In this document: in pieces, positions 33,799 through 44,000 of the stretch
Layout: every line of letters starts with the position of its first letter
Position numbering within the stretch: position 1 is the first letter of the stretch
Assembly (NCBI GenBank): GCA_910585895.1
Contig: CAJUHY010000013.1
Coordinates: 1 to 52,413, forward strand
Length of the DNA stretch: 52,413 bases
Direction of reading: 5' to 3'
DNA from: an uncultured Lachnospiraceae bacterium
GTDB taxonomy: Bacteria > Bacillota > Clostridia > Lachnospirales > Lachnospiraceae
The notes under the pieces: generated by a model
Told to the model about the DNA's origin: nothing
Seen by the model: only the letters and a program-made list of their open reading frames with translations
Databases searched by the model: none
Made by a program: the position numbers and the translations under genes

Positions 33799-35154
33799 AT
33801 GCGAAGGATAAGATTTATAGGGGAGGAATTTCTGCGGAGCTTCCAGAAAAGCCTCTTTAAAAATATGCTGTTGATGGCAATGTTTTCCATCAGCTTTGTG
33901 ATGGCTGTCCTCATGTGTTCGTATTATTTTGATATCGGCGACCGATATGAAGAGACGACTCAGCATATTGAGGACAGTACTTGGTATTCTCTAAATTATA
34001 TCATGGCGGATTATGAAAGCAATAAAGTTCCTGATAGTTTTACGACTGTCACAGGCTGTCGGAATATGATGGCTTTCTATGAGGAAATAAGTTCTCTGGA
34101 GCAATATCCGTTTTTTTCATTAAAAGACGACCAAAGCGTGTATATAAGGGATGCCGACCTTGCGGGCTTTGTGGGAGGGCATGATTATGCGGGCTTCCTG
34201 CAAGAAGACCAGAGGGAGGCGGCATGTGGCTATTTTACAGAGGACGAGACGTGTTTATTGTGGTGTTTTCAGGGGGCACAGATTGACCTTCCGGCTTACC
34301 GGATGTTTGGCTTACGTACCGTAGAAGGGGAAGGGTTTACCGAGGAAAATATGACTATCCGGCGGGCGTCAGATTCCATTCCCATTTTGCTGGGAAATGA
34401 TTACCAGGGCATTGTTGAGGTGGGAACTGCCATAGATATCAGTTACTGGGGGTATGCATTTCCCTGTAGGGTGGCGGGAATATTGGAGCGCGGCTTGTCG
34501 CTCCCGCCTTTTGGCAAGATGGATATGTCAATGACTTCCATGGATTCCAGGATTGTATTCCCCCATGGAATCCGCATACGGGAGCAGCCGGTCAATGTGG
34601 ATGATATCAGAAGGTATGCCTTTAATGATTACATAGCGGTGGAAGACGGAACAGTTCGGCTTGCGGACGGTATGGAGGTAAGCGACCTTGTCGGGACCTA
34701 TCGCGATATCGGGGAGAAATATGGAATTCCGCCGGCCCAGGTAGTAGGCGCTTCTGTCGGGATGGATTTGTTTCGCAGGGAATCTGCAGCCAGCGTGAGG
34801 AATCTGCTGATACTGACCGTTGCTTTGCTGTGTTTTACGTTTTATGGGCTTTTTGTCACGTTCTATGATAAAATCCAGTCCAACAGCAGGACATATGGGA
34901 TTTATCTCATGAATGGATGTTCCCTTTTCATGATACTGGTTCCATATCTGCTGGAAATTGCGGTAATCCTGCTTCCGGCGGTGTTTGTGGGCAGAGTTGT
35001 ATTTACCGTTGACAATGTCGGGTCATTTCCAGTGGAGGTGACAGTGCGGGCGGTTTATTTGTTTACAGGGATGGCTTTTCTGGCAGGCGCAGGATTTTTG
35101 GCATATTTACTGTGCGGTGTGGATACGGAGCAATTAATTAGGCAGAAGGAGTGA
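33799..35154 (+). CDS. FtsX/MacB-like ABC permease (copy 1)
   Basis: The start is ATG 33799 (MRRIRFIGEEFLRSF), matching the start of copy 2; the frame also runs to GTG 33787. The 451-residue protein has one N-terminal membrane span (NMLLMAMFSISFVMAVLM), a large extracytoplasmic domain of about 290 residues, and three C-terminal spans (ASVRNLLILTVALLCFTF, then ILVPYLLEIAVILLPAVF, then LFTGMAFLAGAGFLAYLL): the four-span FtsX/MacB layout. Such permeases act mechanically on envelope substrates or export peptides rather than moving solutes through a channel. It works with the ATPase at 37296. Confidence 0.8.
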   Translation: MRRIRFIGEEFLRSFQKSLFKNMLLMAMFSISFVMAVLMCSYYFDIGDRYEETTQHIEDSTWYSLNYIMADYESNKVPDSFTTVTGCRNMMAFYEEISSLEQYPFFSLKDDQSVYIRDADLAGFVGGHDYAGFLQEDQREAACGYFTEDETCLLWCFQGAQIDLPAYRMFGLRTVEGEGFTEENMTIRRASDSIPILLGNDYQGIVEVGTAIDISYWGYAFPCRVAGILERGLSLPPFGKMDMSMTSMDSRIVFPHGIRIREQPVNVDDIRRYAFNDYIAVEDGTVRLADGMEVSDLVGTYRDIGEKYGIPPAQVVGASVGMDLFRRESAASVRNLLILTVALLCFTFYGLFVTFYDKIQSNSRTYGIYLMNGCSLFMILVPYLLEIAVILLPAVFVGRVVFTVDNVGSFPVEVTVRAVYLFTGMAFLAGAGFLAYLLCGVDTEQLIRQKE

Positions 35155-35400
35155 GGGAAAAGGAGAAGGCTGAAAGTTTTCTTAAGTTTATGATGTTGGG
35201 CTGAGCTGATGGTTATGATTATATCTGCTTTGTAAATACTTGACAGTAAATTCAAAATAAAATATAGTATATTTATACAATATATAGATTATTATAAACG
35301 CCAGAGTGAAAATATCAGACGTTTTAGATGGAAAATATTAATAATAGGTTCTTAAATTGTCTGATAAGCACAAGAGAAAATATAGGTCTGGAGGGGGAAA

Positions 35401-35909
35401 TTGAACAAATTATTACGAATATTTTCGACGGTTATTTTATGGTCATGCTTAATCATAGGCTGTGGTTCAATGAGTGCAGAGAAATACAATGCCATACAGG
35501 AAAACCATGCGGCGACAAAGACTTATAGGGAGGGGAAATGGAAGTTCGTTATGATAGTATGACTCAACAATATTCAGGCAAAATAGAAAGCACAACATAT
35601 ATTTTATCTGTCGATGTGCTTGGTGAATTGACAGAGGAAGATATGCTGGATATTATGGATTATTATGAATTTACGGGAAATGCTCAGTGGGATATGAATA
35701 ATAGGTATTTAGGGGAGAAGGAGACAGATTATACTTGTTATGCAGTTTTTTATAAGGGTGATACGGATGAGGAGATTCGTCGGATAAAGTATTTAAATAG
35801 GAAAGAAGTAGAAATACCAGAAGATGAACAGGGATATTTTGCGCCGCCCTATTTTTATAGCGATGAGGAGCAAATAGGAGAAGCTGGTATCAATGGTCCA
35901 TTGCCATAG
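35401..35909 (+). pseudogene. Frameshifted lipoprotein (copy 2)
   Basis: A TTG start at 35401 follows GGAGGGGG. Translation gives a lipoprotein signal (SCLIIGC, Cys21) and ENHAATKTYREGKWK, then stops at 35560. Shifting by one base at about 35541 restores VRYDSMTQQYSGKIESTT and the rest of the family sequence to 35909. Copy 1 has GGAAAGTT where this copy has GGAAGTT: one A is lost. The 3' part alone (from ATG 35538) would lack the signal. The gene is probably inactive, unless the base loss is a sequencing error. Confidence 0.85.
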
Positions 35910-35924
35910 AGGAGGGAGAAATAA

Positions 35925-37277
35925 ATGCGGAAAATAAGATTTATGGCGGAAGAATTTCTACGGAGCTTCCGCAAAAGTCTGATAAAAAATATTTTGCTGA
36001 TGGCAATGTTTTCCATCAGCCTTGTGATGGCTGTCATTATGTGCTCTTACTATCTCGATTTGGGGGACCGCTATGAAGTAGAGCAGTATATAGAAGGCAG
36101 CGTATGGTACCCGCTGAATTTTGTTATGGCAGATTATGAGAGCAACAGGGTACCTGATAGTTTTACAACGGTCACAGGCTGCCGCAATATGATGGGTTAT
36201 TATGAGGATCTCAGTGAATCAAAGGAATACCCATTCTTTTCTTTGAAAGATGACCAGAGTATGTATCTGCGTGAGGACGACTTAGAGGGGTTTTTCGGCA
36301 ACAATAATTATATGGGTTTTCTTGATGAGGATGAGATGTATCCTGTGTATGCAGAATTTGCAGAGGGTGAGATGTGTAATATGGGGTGCTTCCAGGGGGC
36401 GCAGATTGACCTGGCGACATACCGGATGTTTGGTTTGCGCACTGTGGAAGGAGAAGGGTTTACGGAGGAAAACATAGTTATTAAGAAAGCCTCAGACCCT
36501 GTGCCCATCCTGCTGGGAAATGATTATCAGGGCATTGTCGAGGTCGGTTCTATGATAGATGTTAATTGTTGGGGCTATGTGTATCCCTGCAGGGTGGCGG
36601 GCATATTGGAGCGGGGAGCCTTGCTTCCTCCCTATAGCCAAATGAACGTGTCTATGACATCCATGGATTCGAGGATTGTCTTTCCGCATGGCATCCGGGT
36701 GGAGGAGGATCCGGTAAATGTATATGAGATTGAGCGGTATGCGTTTAACGATTACATAGCTGTGGAGGATGGAACTATCCTGCTTTCGGGCGGCAAAGAA
36801 ATAAGCCAATTGGTAGAGATGTTCCGTGATGTCGGGCAAAAGTACGGCATTCCGCCAGCTCAGGTGGTTGGCACTTCCGTGGGCATGGAGTTGTTTCGCC
36901 GGGAGTCTGCAGCCAGCGTAAGGAATCTGCTGATATTGACGGTTGCGCTGCTGTGTTTTACGTTTTATGGACTCTTTGTCACGTTCTATGATAAAATCCA
37001 GTCCAACAGAAGGAACTATGGGATTTATCTTATGAATGGCTGTTCTCTTAGCATGATATTGATTCCGTGTCTGCTGGAAGTTGCGGTAATCCTGCTGCCG
37101 GCAGTGTTTGTGGGCAGAACTGTTTTTACGGTTGAGAATATGGGAGTGCTTCCGGTTGAAGTAACGGTCCGGGCAATTTATCCGCTTGCAGGAGCCGCAT
37201 TCCTTGTAGGAGCAGGATTTTTAACATATTTGATGCGCGGCGTGGATACGGAGCAGTTGATAAGGCAGAAAGAGTGA
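35925..37277 (+). CDS. FtsX/MacB-like ABC permease (copy 2)
   Basis: This 450-residue paralogue of the permease at 33799 has the same layout (one N-terminal span, long extracytoplasmic domain, three C-terminal spans). By eye roughly three quarters of residues are shared; identical blocks include NRVPDSFTTVTGCRNMM-like, PILLGNDYQGIVEVG and FTFYGLFVTFYDKIQSN. Its intact frame, while the adjacent lipoprotein is broken, suggests it is still under selection. Two similar permeases could form a heterodimer over the ATPase or recognise different substrates. GGAGGGAG precedes the ATG; the ATPase starts 18 bases after its stop. Confidence 0.82.
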   Translation: MRKIRFMAEEFLRSFRKSLIKNILLMAMFSISLVMAVIMCSYYLDLGDRYEVEQYIEGSVWYPLNFVMADYESNRVPDSFTTVTGCRNMMGYYEDLSESKEYPFFSLKDDQSMYLREDDLEGFFGNNNYMGFLDEDEMYPVYAEFAEGEMCNMGCFQGAQIDLATYRMFGLRTVEGEGFTEENIVIKKASDPVPILLGNDYQGIVEVGSMIDVNCWGYVYPCRVAGILERGALLPPYSQMNVSMTSMDSRIVFPHGIRVEEDPVNVYEIERYAFNDYIAVEDGTILLSGGKEISQLVEMFRDVGQKYGIPPAQVVGTSVGMELFRRESAASVRNLLILTVALLCFTFYGLFVTFYDKIQSNRRNYGIYLMNGCSLSMILIPCLLEVAVILLPAVFVGRTVFTVENMGVLPVEVTVRAIYPLAGAAFLVGAGFLTYLMRGVDTEQLIRQKE

Positions 37278-37295
37278 GGAAGAAGGAGAAATGAT

Positions 37296-37994
37296 ATGAT
37301 TGAGTTGAGGGATGTATGTAAGACGTTTGGTAAAAAAGAAGCCCGTGTGGAGGCGCTGCGGGGAATCAGTCTTTCTATTGAGGAGGGGGAATTGGTTGCC
37401 ATCATGGGCAAGAGCGGTTCAGGCAAGTCGACCCTTTTGAATATTCTGGGGGGGATGATGTCTGTTGACGGCGGCGAGTACCTGTATGATGGCAAGGCAG
37501 TCAATTTTAAAAGCCAGAGGGAATTGACGAAGTTCCGCCGCAATGAGGTGGGTTTTGTGGTGCAGTATTTTGCGCTGGCAGACGATTTGAACATTTTCCA
37601 GAATGTGGCGCTGCCCTTAAAGTACCAGGGTTATTCGGGAAAGAAGATTAAGGAAATGGTGCTGCAGGCATTAAGAGAATTGGAGATAGAAGATAAGGCG
37701 AAAGCATATCCGAGCGAACTGTCCGGGGGTCAGCAGCAGAGGGCGGCAATCGCCAGGGCAATTGTCAAGCAGCCGCGGGTGATACTTGCAGACGAGCCGA
37801 CCGGGGCGTTGGATGAAGCCACCGGGGAGGCGGTGCAGGAGATTTTCCGCAAGCTGAATGAAAAAGGGAAAACCATCATTATTGTAACGCACGATGCGAA
37901 GGTAGCGGAGCATTGCGGGCGGATTATTTATGTGAAGGACGGCAGGGTTATGGATGATGGGCTGCCAAAGAAAGGCGAAGGGGTGATGGCATGA
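37296..37994 (+). CDS. ABC transporter ATP-binding protein, MacB/LolD family
   Basis: A 232-residue ATPase with Walker A MGKSGSGKSTLLNILGG, signature LSGGQQQR, Walker B VILADEPTGALDEATG and the switch histidine IIVTHD. The MSVDGGEYLYDG insertion and DEPTGALD form place it in the MacB/LolD/BceA-type family that powers FtsX-like permeases. It serves the permeases at 33799, 35925 and 37991. Its last codons overlap the start of the third permease (ATGA), so the two are translationally coupled. Confidence 0.92.
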   Translation: MIELRDVCKTFGKKEARVEALRGISLSIEEGELVAIMGKSGSGKSTLLNILGGMMSVDGGEYLYDGKAVNFKSQRELTKFRRNEVGFVVQYFALADDLNIFQNVALPLKYQGYSGKKIKEMVLQALRELEIEDKAKAYPSELSGGQQQRAAIARAIVKQPRVILADEPTGALDEATGEAVQEIFRKLNEKGKTIIIVTHDAKVAEHCGRIIYVKDGRVMDDGLPKKGEGVMA

Positions 37995-39031
37995 AAATAG
38001 CTGGAAAAAAAATTCCCAAAGGGACGGTCCTTCTGTTTCTCAGCTTTACTGCCATATCATTATGCCTGCTGCTGATTGTGTCGGCGACCCGCGCAGAGCG
38101 CATGAACAGCATGAGCAGGAATGGCATGTATTCGGGTCATCAGAAGAATTTTTCCATCCATAATGCAGAGCAGGAAGGGCAGTGGGAGGATGTGATTCCG
38201 GCTCTGGAGTCAAATTATCATAATTTTGCCATTTATGTGCCCATGCAGGACCCTGAAATTGTTGTCAGAGGCGTATGTGTTTGCGGCAAAGTCGAGACGC
38301 CGCCGATGGTCGAGGGGAACTATTTTGATTTTGCTTCATCGTGGACTGATACGCCCAAGGCTGTGCTGGGCAAGCAGTACCGTGAAGATGCCGTGGAGCG
38401 TGATGGGAAGAGGTACTTTGTGTATCAGGGTGTGGAGTTTGAAGTGATTGGCGTGATGGGAACCAAGGAGGACAGCCGGCTGAATTATATGATGATGCTG
38501 GATTTCAAGTCGGCAATCCGGCTTGCGGGAATCAATACAGGTTATGTGCTCGATACAAAGAAAGAATCGGATTTGCTGAAGGTAGGACAGGAGCTTGACC
38601 TTTTGTTTCGTCTGCCGGCAAATGTGGTGATTTTGCTGGATACTGGAGATAAGATTTCCCCGATTGCGCGTTTATTGTCAAGCAATGCCATTATGGATAC
38701 CATGTATGTGATGATACTGGTTAGTTTTTCGCTGAGCACCATCCTTGTCACATGTATCTGGCTGCGTTTCCGCCGGCAGATTTTTTATGCATGGCAGCTC
38801 TGTGGGTATGAAGGGCGTATGCAGTGCATGGAAATAGCCAAGCGTTTCTATCTGGCGGCGGGCATGGGATTCGCGGCGGGATTTCTGCTGATGGCTGTGT
38901 TGTCTGTGGTAATGGGGGATATACAGATGGCAGCGTTGGATATTTTGCAGGCGCTGGGGATGACCGTGGGGCTCGGCACGGTGATACTGTTTTTCTGCTA
39001 TGTGCTTGACAGAAGGAGAGCGAATAGGTGA
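37991..39031 (+). CDS. FtsX-like ABC permease (third, divergent)
   Basis: A 346-residue membrane protein with one N-terminal span (TVLLFLSFTAISLCLLLIV), an extracytoplasmic domain of about 190 residues (around residues 40-235) and three C-terminal spans (TMYVMILVSFSLSTILVTCI, AGMGFAAGFLLMAVLSVVM, LGMTVGLGTVILFFCYVL). It has the FtsX four-span topology but little similarity to the duplicated pair, and is about 100 residues shorter. Coupled by a four-base overlap to the ATPase, it may be the second half of a heterodimeric permease with either copy. The 252-bp gap downstream carries only a promoter. Confidence 0.8.
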   Translation: MKIAGKKIPKGTVLLFLSFTAISLCLLLIVSATRAERMNSMSRNGMYSGHQKNFSIHNAEQEGQWEDVIPALESNYHNFAIYVPMQDPEIVVRGVCVCGKVETPPMVEGNYFDFASSWTDTPKAVLGKQYREDAVERDGKRYFVYQGVEFEVIGVMGTKEDSRLNYMMMLDFKSAIRLAGINTGYVLDTKKESDLLKVGQELDLLFRLPANVVILLDTGDKISPIARLLSSNAIMDTMYVMILVSFSLSTILVTCIWLRFRRQIFYAWQLCGYEGRMQCMEIAKRFYLAAGMGFAAGFLLMAVLSVVMGDIQMAALDILQALGMTVGLGTVILFFCYVLDRRRANR

Positions 39032-39177
39032 AAGCGGCGTTGATATGGAACATTTCATCGAACAGATGAATTGTAAATCACTTTATAATTTGAAAAGATT
39101 TGTAAATTGCTGAAATTATTGTAAATTTGAATGAATTTATAAAACTGGCATATATTAGTAGTATTTATAATTAGTTT

Positions 39178-39206
39178 TTGACAAGCAGGGGAAAGAATGA
39201 TAGACT
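39178..39206 (+). promoter_or_regulatory. Sigma-A promoter for the RloA-like gene
   Basis: TTGACA, 17-bp spacer, TAGACT, about 78 bases before the ATG at 39284. The rest of 39032-39283 is AT-rich without a gene. Confidence 0.6.
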
Positions 39207-39283
39207 TTAATTAGCGATTTATTTTAGTTGTTTCGGAGAAAAAATGACCGAAATTTAGACAATAGATTTCAAGAGGAAAATAT

Positions 39284-40517
39284 ATGCTGATACAATATTC
39301 TGTTAAAAATTATAGGTCAATCAAAGATGAAGTAGTTATTAATTTTTCAGCAATGGGAAAAAATATAGATTATGGAAAAGTGATAACGGAAGATGGATTG
39401 GAATATCCTGTATATAAATGCATTGGGTTGTTAGGTCCAAATGCAAGCGGAAAGAGCAATATCATTGCTTCATTGCTTTTTGCTCTGAGGTTTATTAACT
39501 CTACTATAGAAAGAAAAGAAAAATCCAAAATTAAAACAGAAATGTTTATGCTTGATAAAGAGAGCAGAGAAGATGCGTCCTCATTTGAGTTTATTTTTTT
39601 TTGAAAGACAAAGAAAGTATGTATATGGGTTTACCGTAGATACAGAGTGTGTTTTGGAAGAATATCTGTTGGCTTATTATTCAAAAAAAGCAACTACGGT
39701 TTTTGAAAGAGAAAGAGAAAAATATAATTTTAGGGGAAATGATGTTAAAATCCAGACAGAAATATCAAAGAAAACAAATGCAAATAGATTATATCTGCCT
39801 GTGGCAGCGGAATGGGGTTATGAGAAGGTAAAAACTCCATACAAATGGTTTGAAAAAATGTATCGTCAATATAGTGATATGAACATCAGCCAGGTGATAG
39901 CGGATGTGCTAGAGAGGGAGCCGTTGAAAGAAATACTGTTAGAAGCGCTTGCGAAAGCTGATTTTAATATCAAAAACATTTATGTAAAAAGCAGAAAGAT
40001 GGAGAAAAGGCACCGTGATGCTTTAATTTCTTTTCTGACGCAGCTGGTGGGGGAGGGCGAGGCGCTCGAAGATTTAATACCGGAGGATACGCCAAGGATT
40101 TGGATTACCCATGCTGCTCAGGGAGGAGAAACCTTTGATATTGAACTTAACGAGGATTCGTCAGGTACACGTGACCTTATTGATAATATTGCAGAATTGC
40201 TTTTTATAAGTGAAGAAGGAGGGCTGTTTGTTGAAGATGAATTTGGCAGAAATTATCATACTAAGTTGACGGAGTATTTTATTGGATTATTCAATGATAA
40301 TTCTGTGAGTAAAGGGAAAGCGCAGTTGTTTTTCAGCGCGCATGATACGAAGATTTTAAAACTGTTAAACCCTGAACAGATATATCTGGTAGATAAAGAT
40401 GAGGATAGTGCAACCTATGTTAAATTATTAGATGATTATTTGATTCGGGAAAAAGACAACATTGAGTTGGGGTATTTAAAAGGGAGATACGGAGCAATTC
40501 CAAATATTAAGGGGTAA
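39284..40517 (+). pseudogene. RloA/AbiLi-like AAA ATPase, frame broken at a T9 tract
   Basis: The first frame encodes an AAA-ATPase start (MLIQYSVKNYRSIKDEVVIN) with Walker A GPNASGKSN, and stops at 39602 directly after nine Ts (39594-39602). The next frame continues the same protein: YVYGFTVDTECVLEEYL, the signature-like DSSGTRDLI, Walker B region LFVEDEFGRNYH, SAHDTKIL and GYLKGRYGAIPNIKG. With eight Ts the gene would be one frame of 410 residues. Related ATPases (COG1106 type) pair with RloB-like TOPRIM proteins in phage defence (AbiL and RloAB type). The break could be mutation, sequencing error, phase variation or slippage. The upstream promoter looks intact. Confidence 0.82.
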
Positions 40518-40519
40518 GT

Positions 40520-40801
40520 ATGCGTACAAGAGAAAGAGGCAAAGAGCAAAAAGGCAAAAGTGTCAAAGATAAACCATGCGAAATATATATTTTTACAGAG
40601 GGAGATACAGAAGAAATATATTTGCTGCATTATGAGAATAAGAAGAAGGGGATAGAAGTTATATCGGTTGAATCTGGGCATACAGATGCGGTAGGGATTG
40701 TAAAATATGCAAAGCAGTATATTGATGAACATGGTGTAGATTCAGAACTTGGTGATAAATGCTATTGTGTATTTGACTCAGACCCCAAGTCAAATGTGTA
40801 A
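40520..40801 (+). pseudogene. RloB/AbiLii-like TOPRIM-type protein, truncated
   Basis: The 93-residue frame begins with a basic start and the RloB motif YIFTEGDTEEIYLLHY (the acidic Glu of a TOPRIM-like site), and reaches CYCVFDSDPKSN, the conserved Asp-x-Asp stretch, where it stops. Family proteins are about 200 residues or more. A second frame after the stop (NPYTNIFEFIHYI, to 40867) resembles the next conserved block, so a deletion or frameshift probably destroyed the C-terminal half. It starts two bases after the ATPase frame and was its operon partner. Confidence 0.75.
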
Positions 40802-40878
40802 TCCGTATACTAATATATTTGAGTTCATTCATTACATAAAAGAAGTAAAGAGAGATATCAGATAGAGACAAAACCAAC

Positions 40879-40907
40879 AAGCTGGGAATTTCAAAATTTC
40901 CGGCTTT
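40879..40907 (+). terminator. Terminator after the RloA/RloB remnant
   Basis: AAGCTGGGAATTT pairs with AAATTTCCGGCTT (two G-T/G-A-type imperfections) and is followed by TAATTTATT. Between it and the GH30 start at 41011 only a short palindrome AGCAATTGCT (40938-40947) stands out. Confidence 0.55.
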
Positions 40908-41010
40908 AATTTATTAATCAGGTACCTTCTGACAGTAGCAATTGCTGTTAAATTATGCTATATTGGAAGCAGCAAATCTGCTGTATAGAAAATATGGAAG
41001 GAGAGCTAGC

Positions 41011-44000
41011 ATGAGTAAGATTTTTTGCAAACGTTTTTTGGCGGGCCTGCTGGCGGGCGTGATGGTGGCTGGAACTGCCTGGACGCAGATTCCGGCGGCT
41101 AAAGTATCTGCCCAGGGAACTAATCAGGCAGCCGGGGAAATATCAGTCAATCCCCAAATTCATTACCAGACCTTGGAAGGGTGGGGAACTTCCCTGTGCT
41201 GGTGGGGCAATAGTATCGGTTCCTGGGGAGATAAGGATTTTAATGGAAATGGAACCCCAGACCGGGAAGAAATTGCAGAACTGGCATTTTCAACGGAATA
41301 TCTGAACCTTAATATTGTCCGCTATAATGTGGGCGGCGGTGATAAGCCGGATACGTCCATCAAGCGTGTGGAGGGTCTTGTTCCGGGCTGGACCGTAGAT
41401 ATGACAGGCAAATCAGATGGGTCGGAGAATTTTGACAGTGAAGCATTTTATGCCAAGGATACAGAGGATATGAACGATGCCGGTCAGCTGTGGATGCTGG
41501 AACAGGCGAACAAGTACCGCAAGGAAGCTGCGGAGGAAAATGGTACAGAGAATGATATCATCAACGAGGTGTTTTCCAATTCTCCGCCTTATTATATGAC
41601 CAATTCAGGAAGTTCTACCGGAGGGGTCAATGCAACGTCCAACTTAAAGACGGACCAATATGATAATTTTGCCATGTATATGGCGCGGGCAGCAAAATGG
41701 ATAGACAATGACCTTAAGGAAAAATTTGGCTCTGGCGTGGATTTTATAGAGCCGATGAATGAGCCGGATACCAATTACTGGGGAGATGGCAGCACCAAAC
41801 AGGAGGGTTGTGTCTTTAAGCCGGGGACAGAGCAGTCGAATATGCTCAAAGCCATGGAGCGCGCCTTGGGAGCGCAGGAGTTTGCCGGTTCCCTTTCTGG
41901 AATAGAGATTACAGGAACGGATGAGACGGCGTTAAGCAATGCTATCAATTCTTTCCAGAAGCTGACTGCCGAGGCAAAGAACAGTATGACAACTATCGGC
42001 GCCCATACATACAGCGGCAATGACAGTGAACGCCATACGCTGCGTAAACTGGCAAAGTCCTATGACAAGGATTTGTGGATGTCGGAGATTACCAAAGGAG
42101 GCGGCAGGCATAACCATGACTCGATGACAGAGACCCAGACGAAGAGCCTGAGCGAAGGGATTATGGCAGATATAAAGTATATGCAGCCTTCCGCGTGGGT
42201 GGCCTGGCTGGTAGCGGACAGCGAGTATGAATGTCTAAAGCATGATGAAAACTGGGGACTGATTCATTGCGTATTTGAGTCGGATGGACCAGTGCCGGAT
42301 TACCACACGAATCTGGTAAACAGCAATGGCAGCAAGAAGAAGGGTGTTCCCGATGAAGGGTACTGGGCGGTGACTAAGCAGTTTTATACATTAATGCAGT
42401 ATAGCAAGTACCTCAAAGCTGGGTATACCATGATAGATATCGGAGATTCCAATATGTGTGCAGCCTTGTCGCCGGATGGGACAGAGCTTGTGGTTGTGGC
42501 ACAGAATTTCTCCGGAGAGCGCAGGACGACTGTGGATTTGTCAACATTCCAGGAGTTAGGCGAGGCGCAGCTTTACCGCACCTCAGATACGGAAAATTGT
42601 AAATATGTAGGAAAGCAGAATGTGGAAAATGGCATCCTGGATGTATCTCTTCCCGAAAATTCTGTTTCTACTTATGTTGTCAGCCTGAAAGCGCAGATGG
42701 ATTGTTACAAAACGATTGTAGAAGCAGATGTGAAGAAACCCTCTGAGTCCGGGGTGACTGTTTCTGACCTCAATAAATTCACATATACCGGGACGTGGGA
42801 CAACCAGAGCACCACAGATAAAACTGCGGCGGCAGCATTTTCATTTGAGGGAAGCCGTGCAGTGCTGTATGCCAGCAAAGGTCCCAGGGGCACAATTGCC
42901 AATGTGTCTGTGGATGGAGGCACGCCTGTGAAGGTAAGCCTCTATGACAAAGCGGACATTCCCGAAGCAGTGATGTATGATACAGGCAAACTTGCAGAAG
43001 GGAAACATACCGTGCGTGTGACCATAGATTCCGCTGTCACGGCAGATGATGGCGTAATGAGCGGTACCTCCCTGACAATGAGCCATGCAGAAATTATTAC
43101 CGGCGAGGTCTCTTTGCAGAGCAGTTCGGTAATCCGTAAAGTGTCATCCTATGACCGTGCATTGTCCGTAAGTTTTGATGAGGTTAGCGGAAGCGGCGCT
43201 TATACCGTGAAATATGGAACGACGGAGGGTAATCTGGATCAGTCCATAACTACTGACAGAAATATGGCAGTGATAACTGGGCTTACCAATGGAACGACCT
43301 ATTACATCCAAGTTGAGGACCGATTTGGCGGAGTATCAAATGTGGTGATGGGAACGCCGAATGTTCCAGAAGGGAAATTGCTTTATTTTGCAGATGCAGG
43401 TACGTCCAGCCTTTATGCTCCGGCTGCGGATGAGCAGTTCGGGCGTTTCAACAGTATTTTGGACCAGCCGTATGGAGAGGATGCGGTATCCGGCAAAAAA
43501 TGGGGCTATATGGGCACAAATGTTCCGGCATATTACCAGTCGGATGACCGTTGGACCAGTGTCAGAGAATATGCGTCCGGGCTGGAATATAAGTTTGACT
43601 TACCGGCGGGTACTTACAGTGTCACAGTGGCGATGAAAGACCCCTGGAATAATAAGTCCAGGTTTACAGATATCCTTATCAATGGGGAGACGAAGGACAA
43701 AGGCTTGCTGCCGGGAAATGGAATATCCCGCACCTACAAGACCACGATGGCTGCAGATGGAACCTTGAGCGTTAAGGCAGTAAAAGGTTCAGGCAACAGC
43801 GATCAAAGCCCGATGATAAGCTTTATCCTCATTTCGGAGTTTGATGCGAATGATACGACAATTACCGGGCTTGCAGAACTTCCGGTAATCAGCACAGTCA
43901 GCGGGGTAGCGCCTTATCTTCCTGAGACCGTGACGGCAAATACGATGGGAGACAGCAGCGTACAGCTGCCGGCTGTCTGGGAAAAAGTCAGCCCGGAGCA

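Larger units (their letters stand above)
33257..37277 (+). repeat. Tandem duplication of a lipoprotein-permease gene pair
   Basis: Unit 1 (33257-35154) and unit 2 (35401-37277) have the same order and similar proteins throughout. The permease C-termini are nearly identical over more than 100 residues, while the lipoproteins diverge more. The 246 bases between units (35155-35400) hold no gene. Unit 2's lipoprotein gene is frameshifted. Confidence 0.85.
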
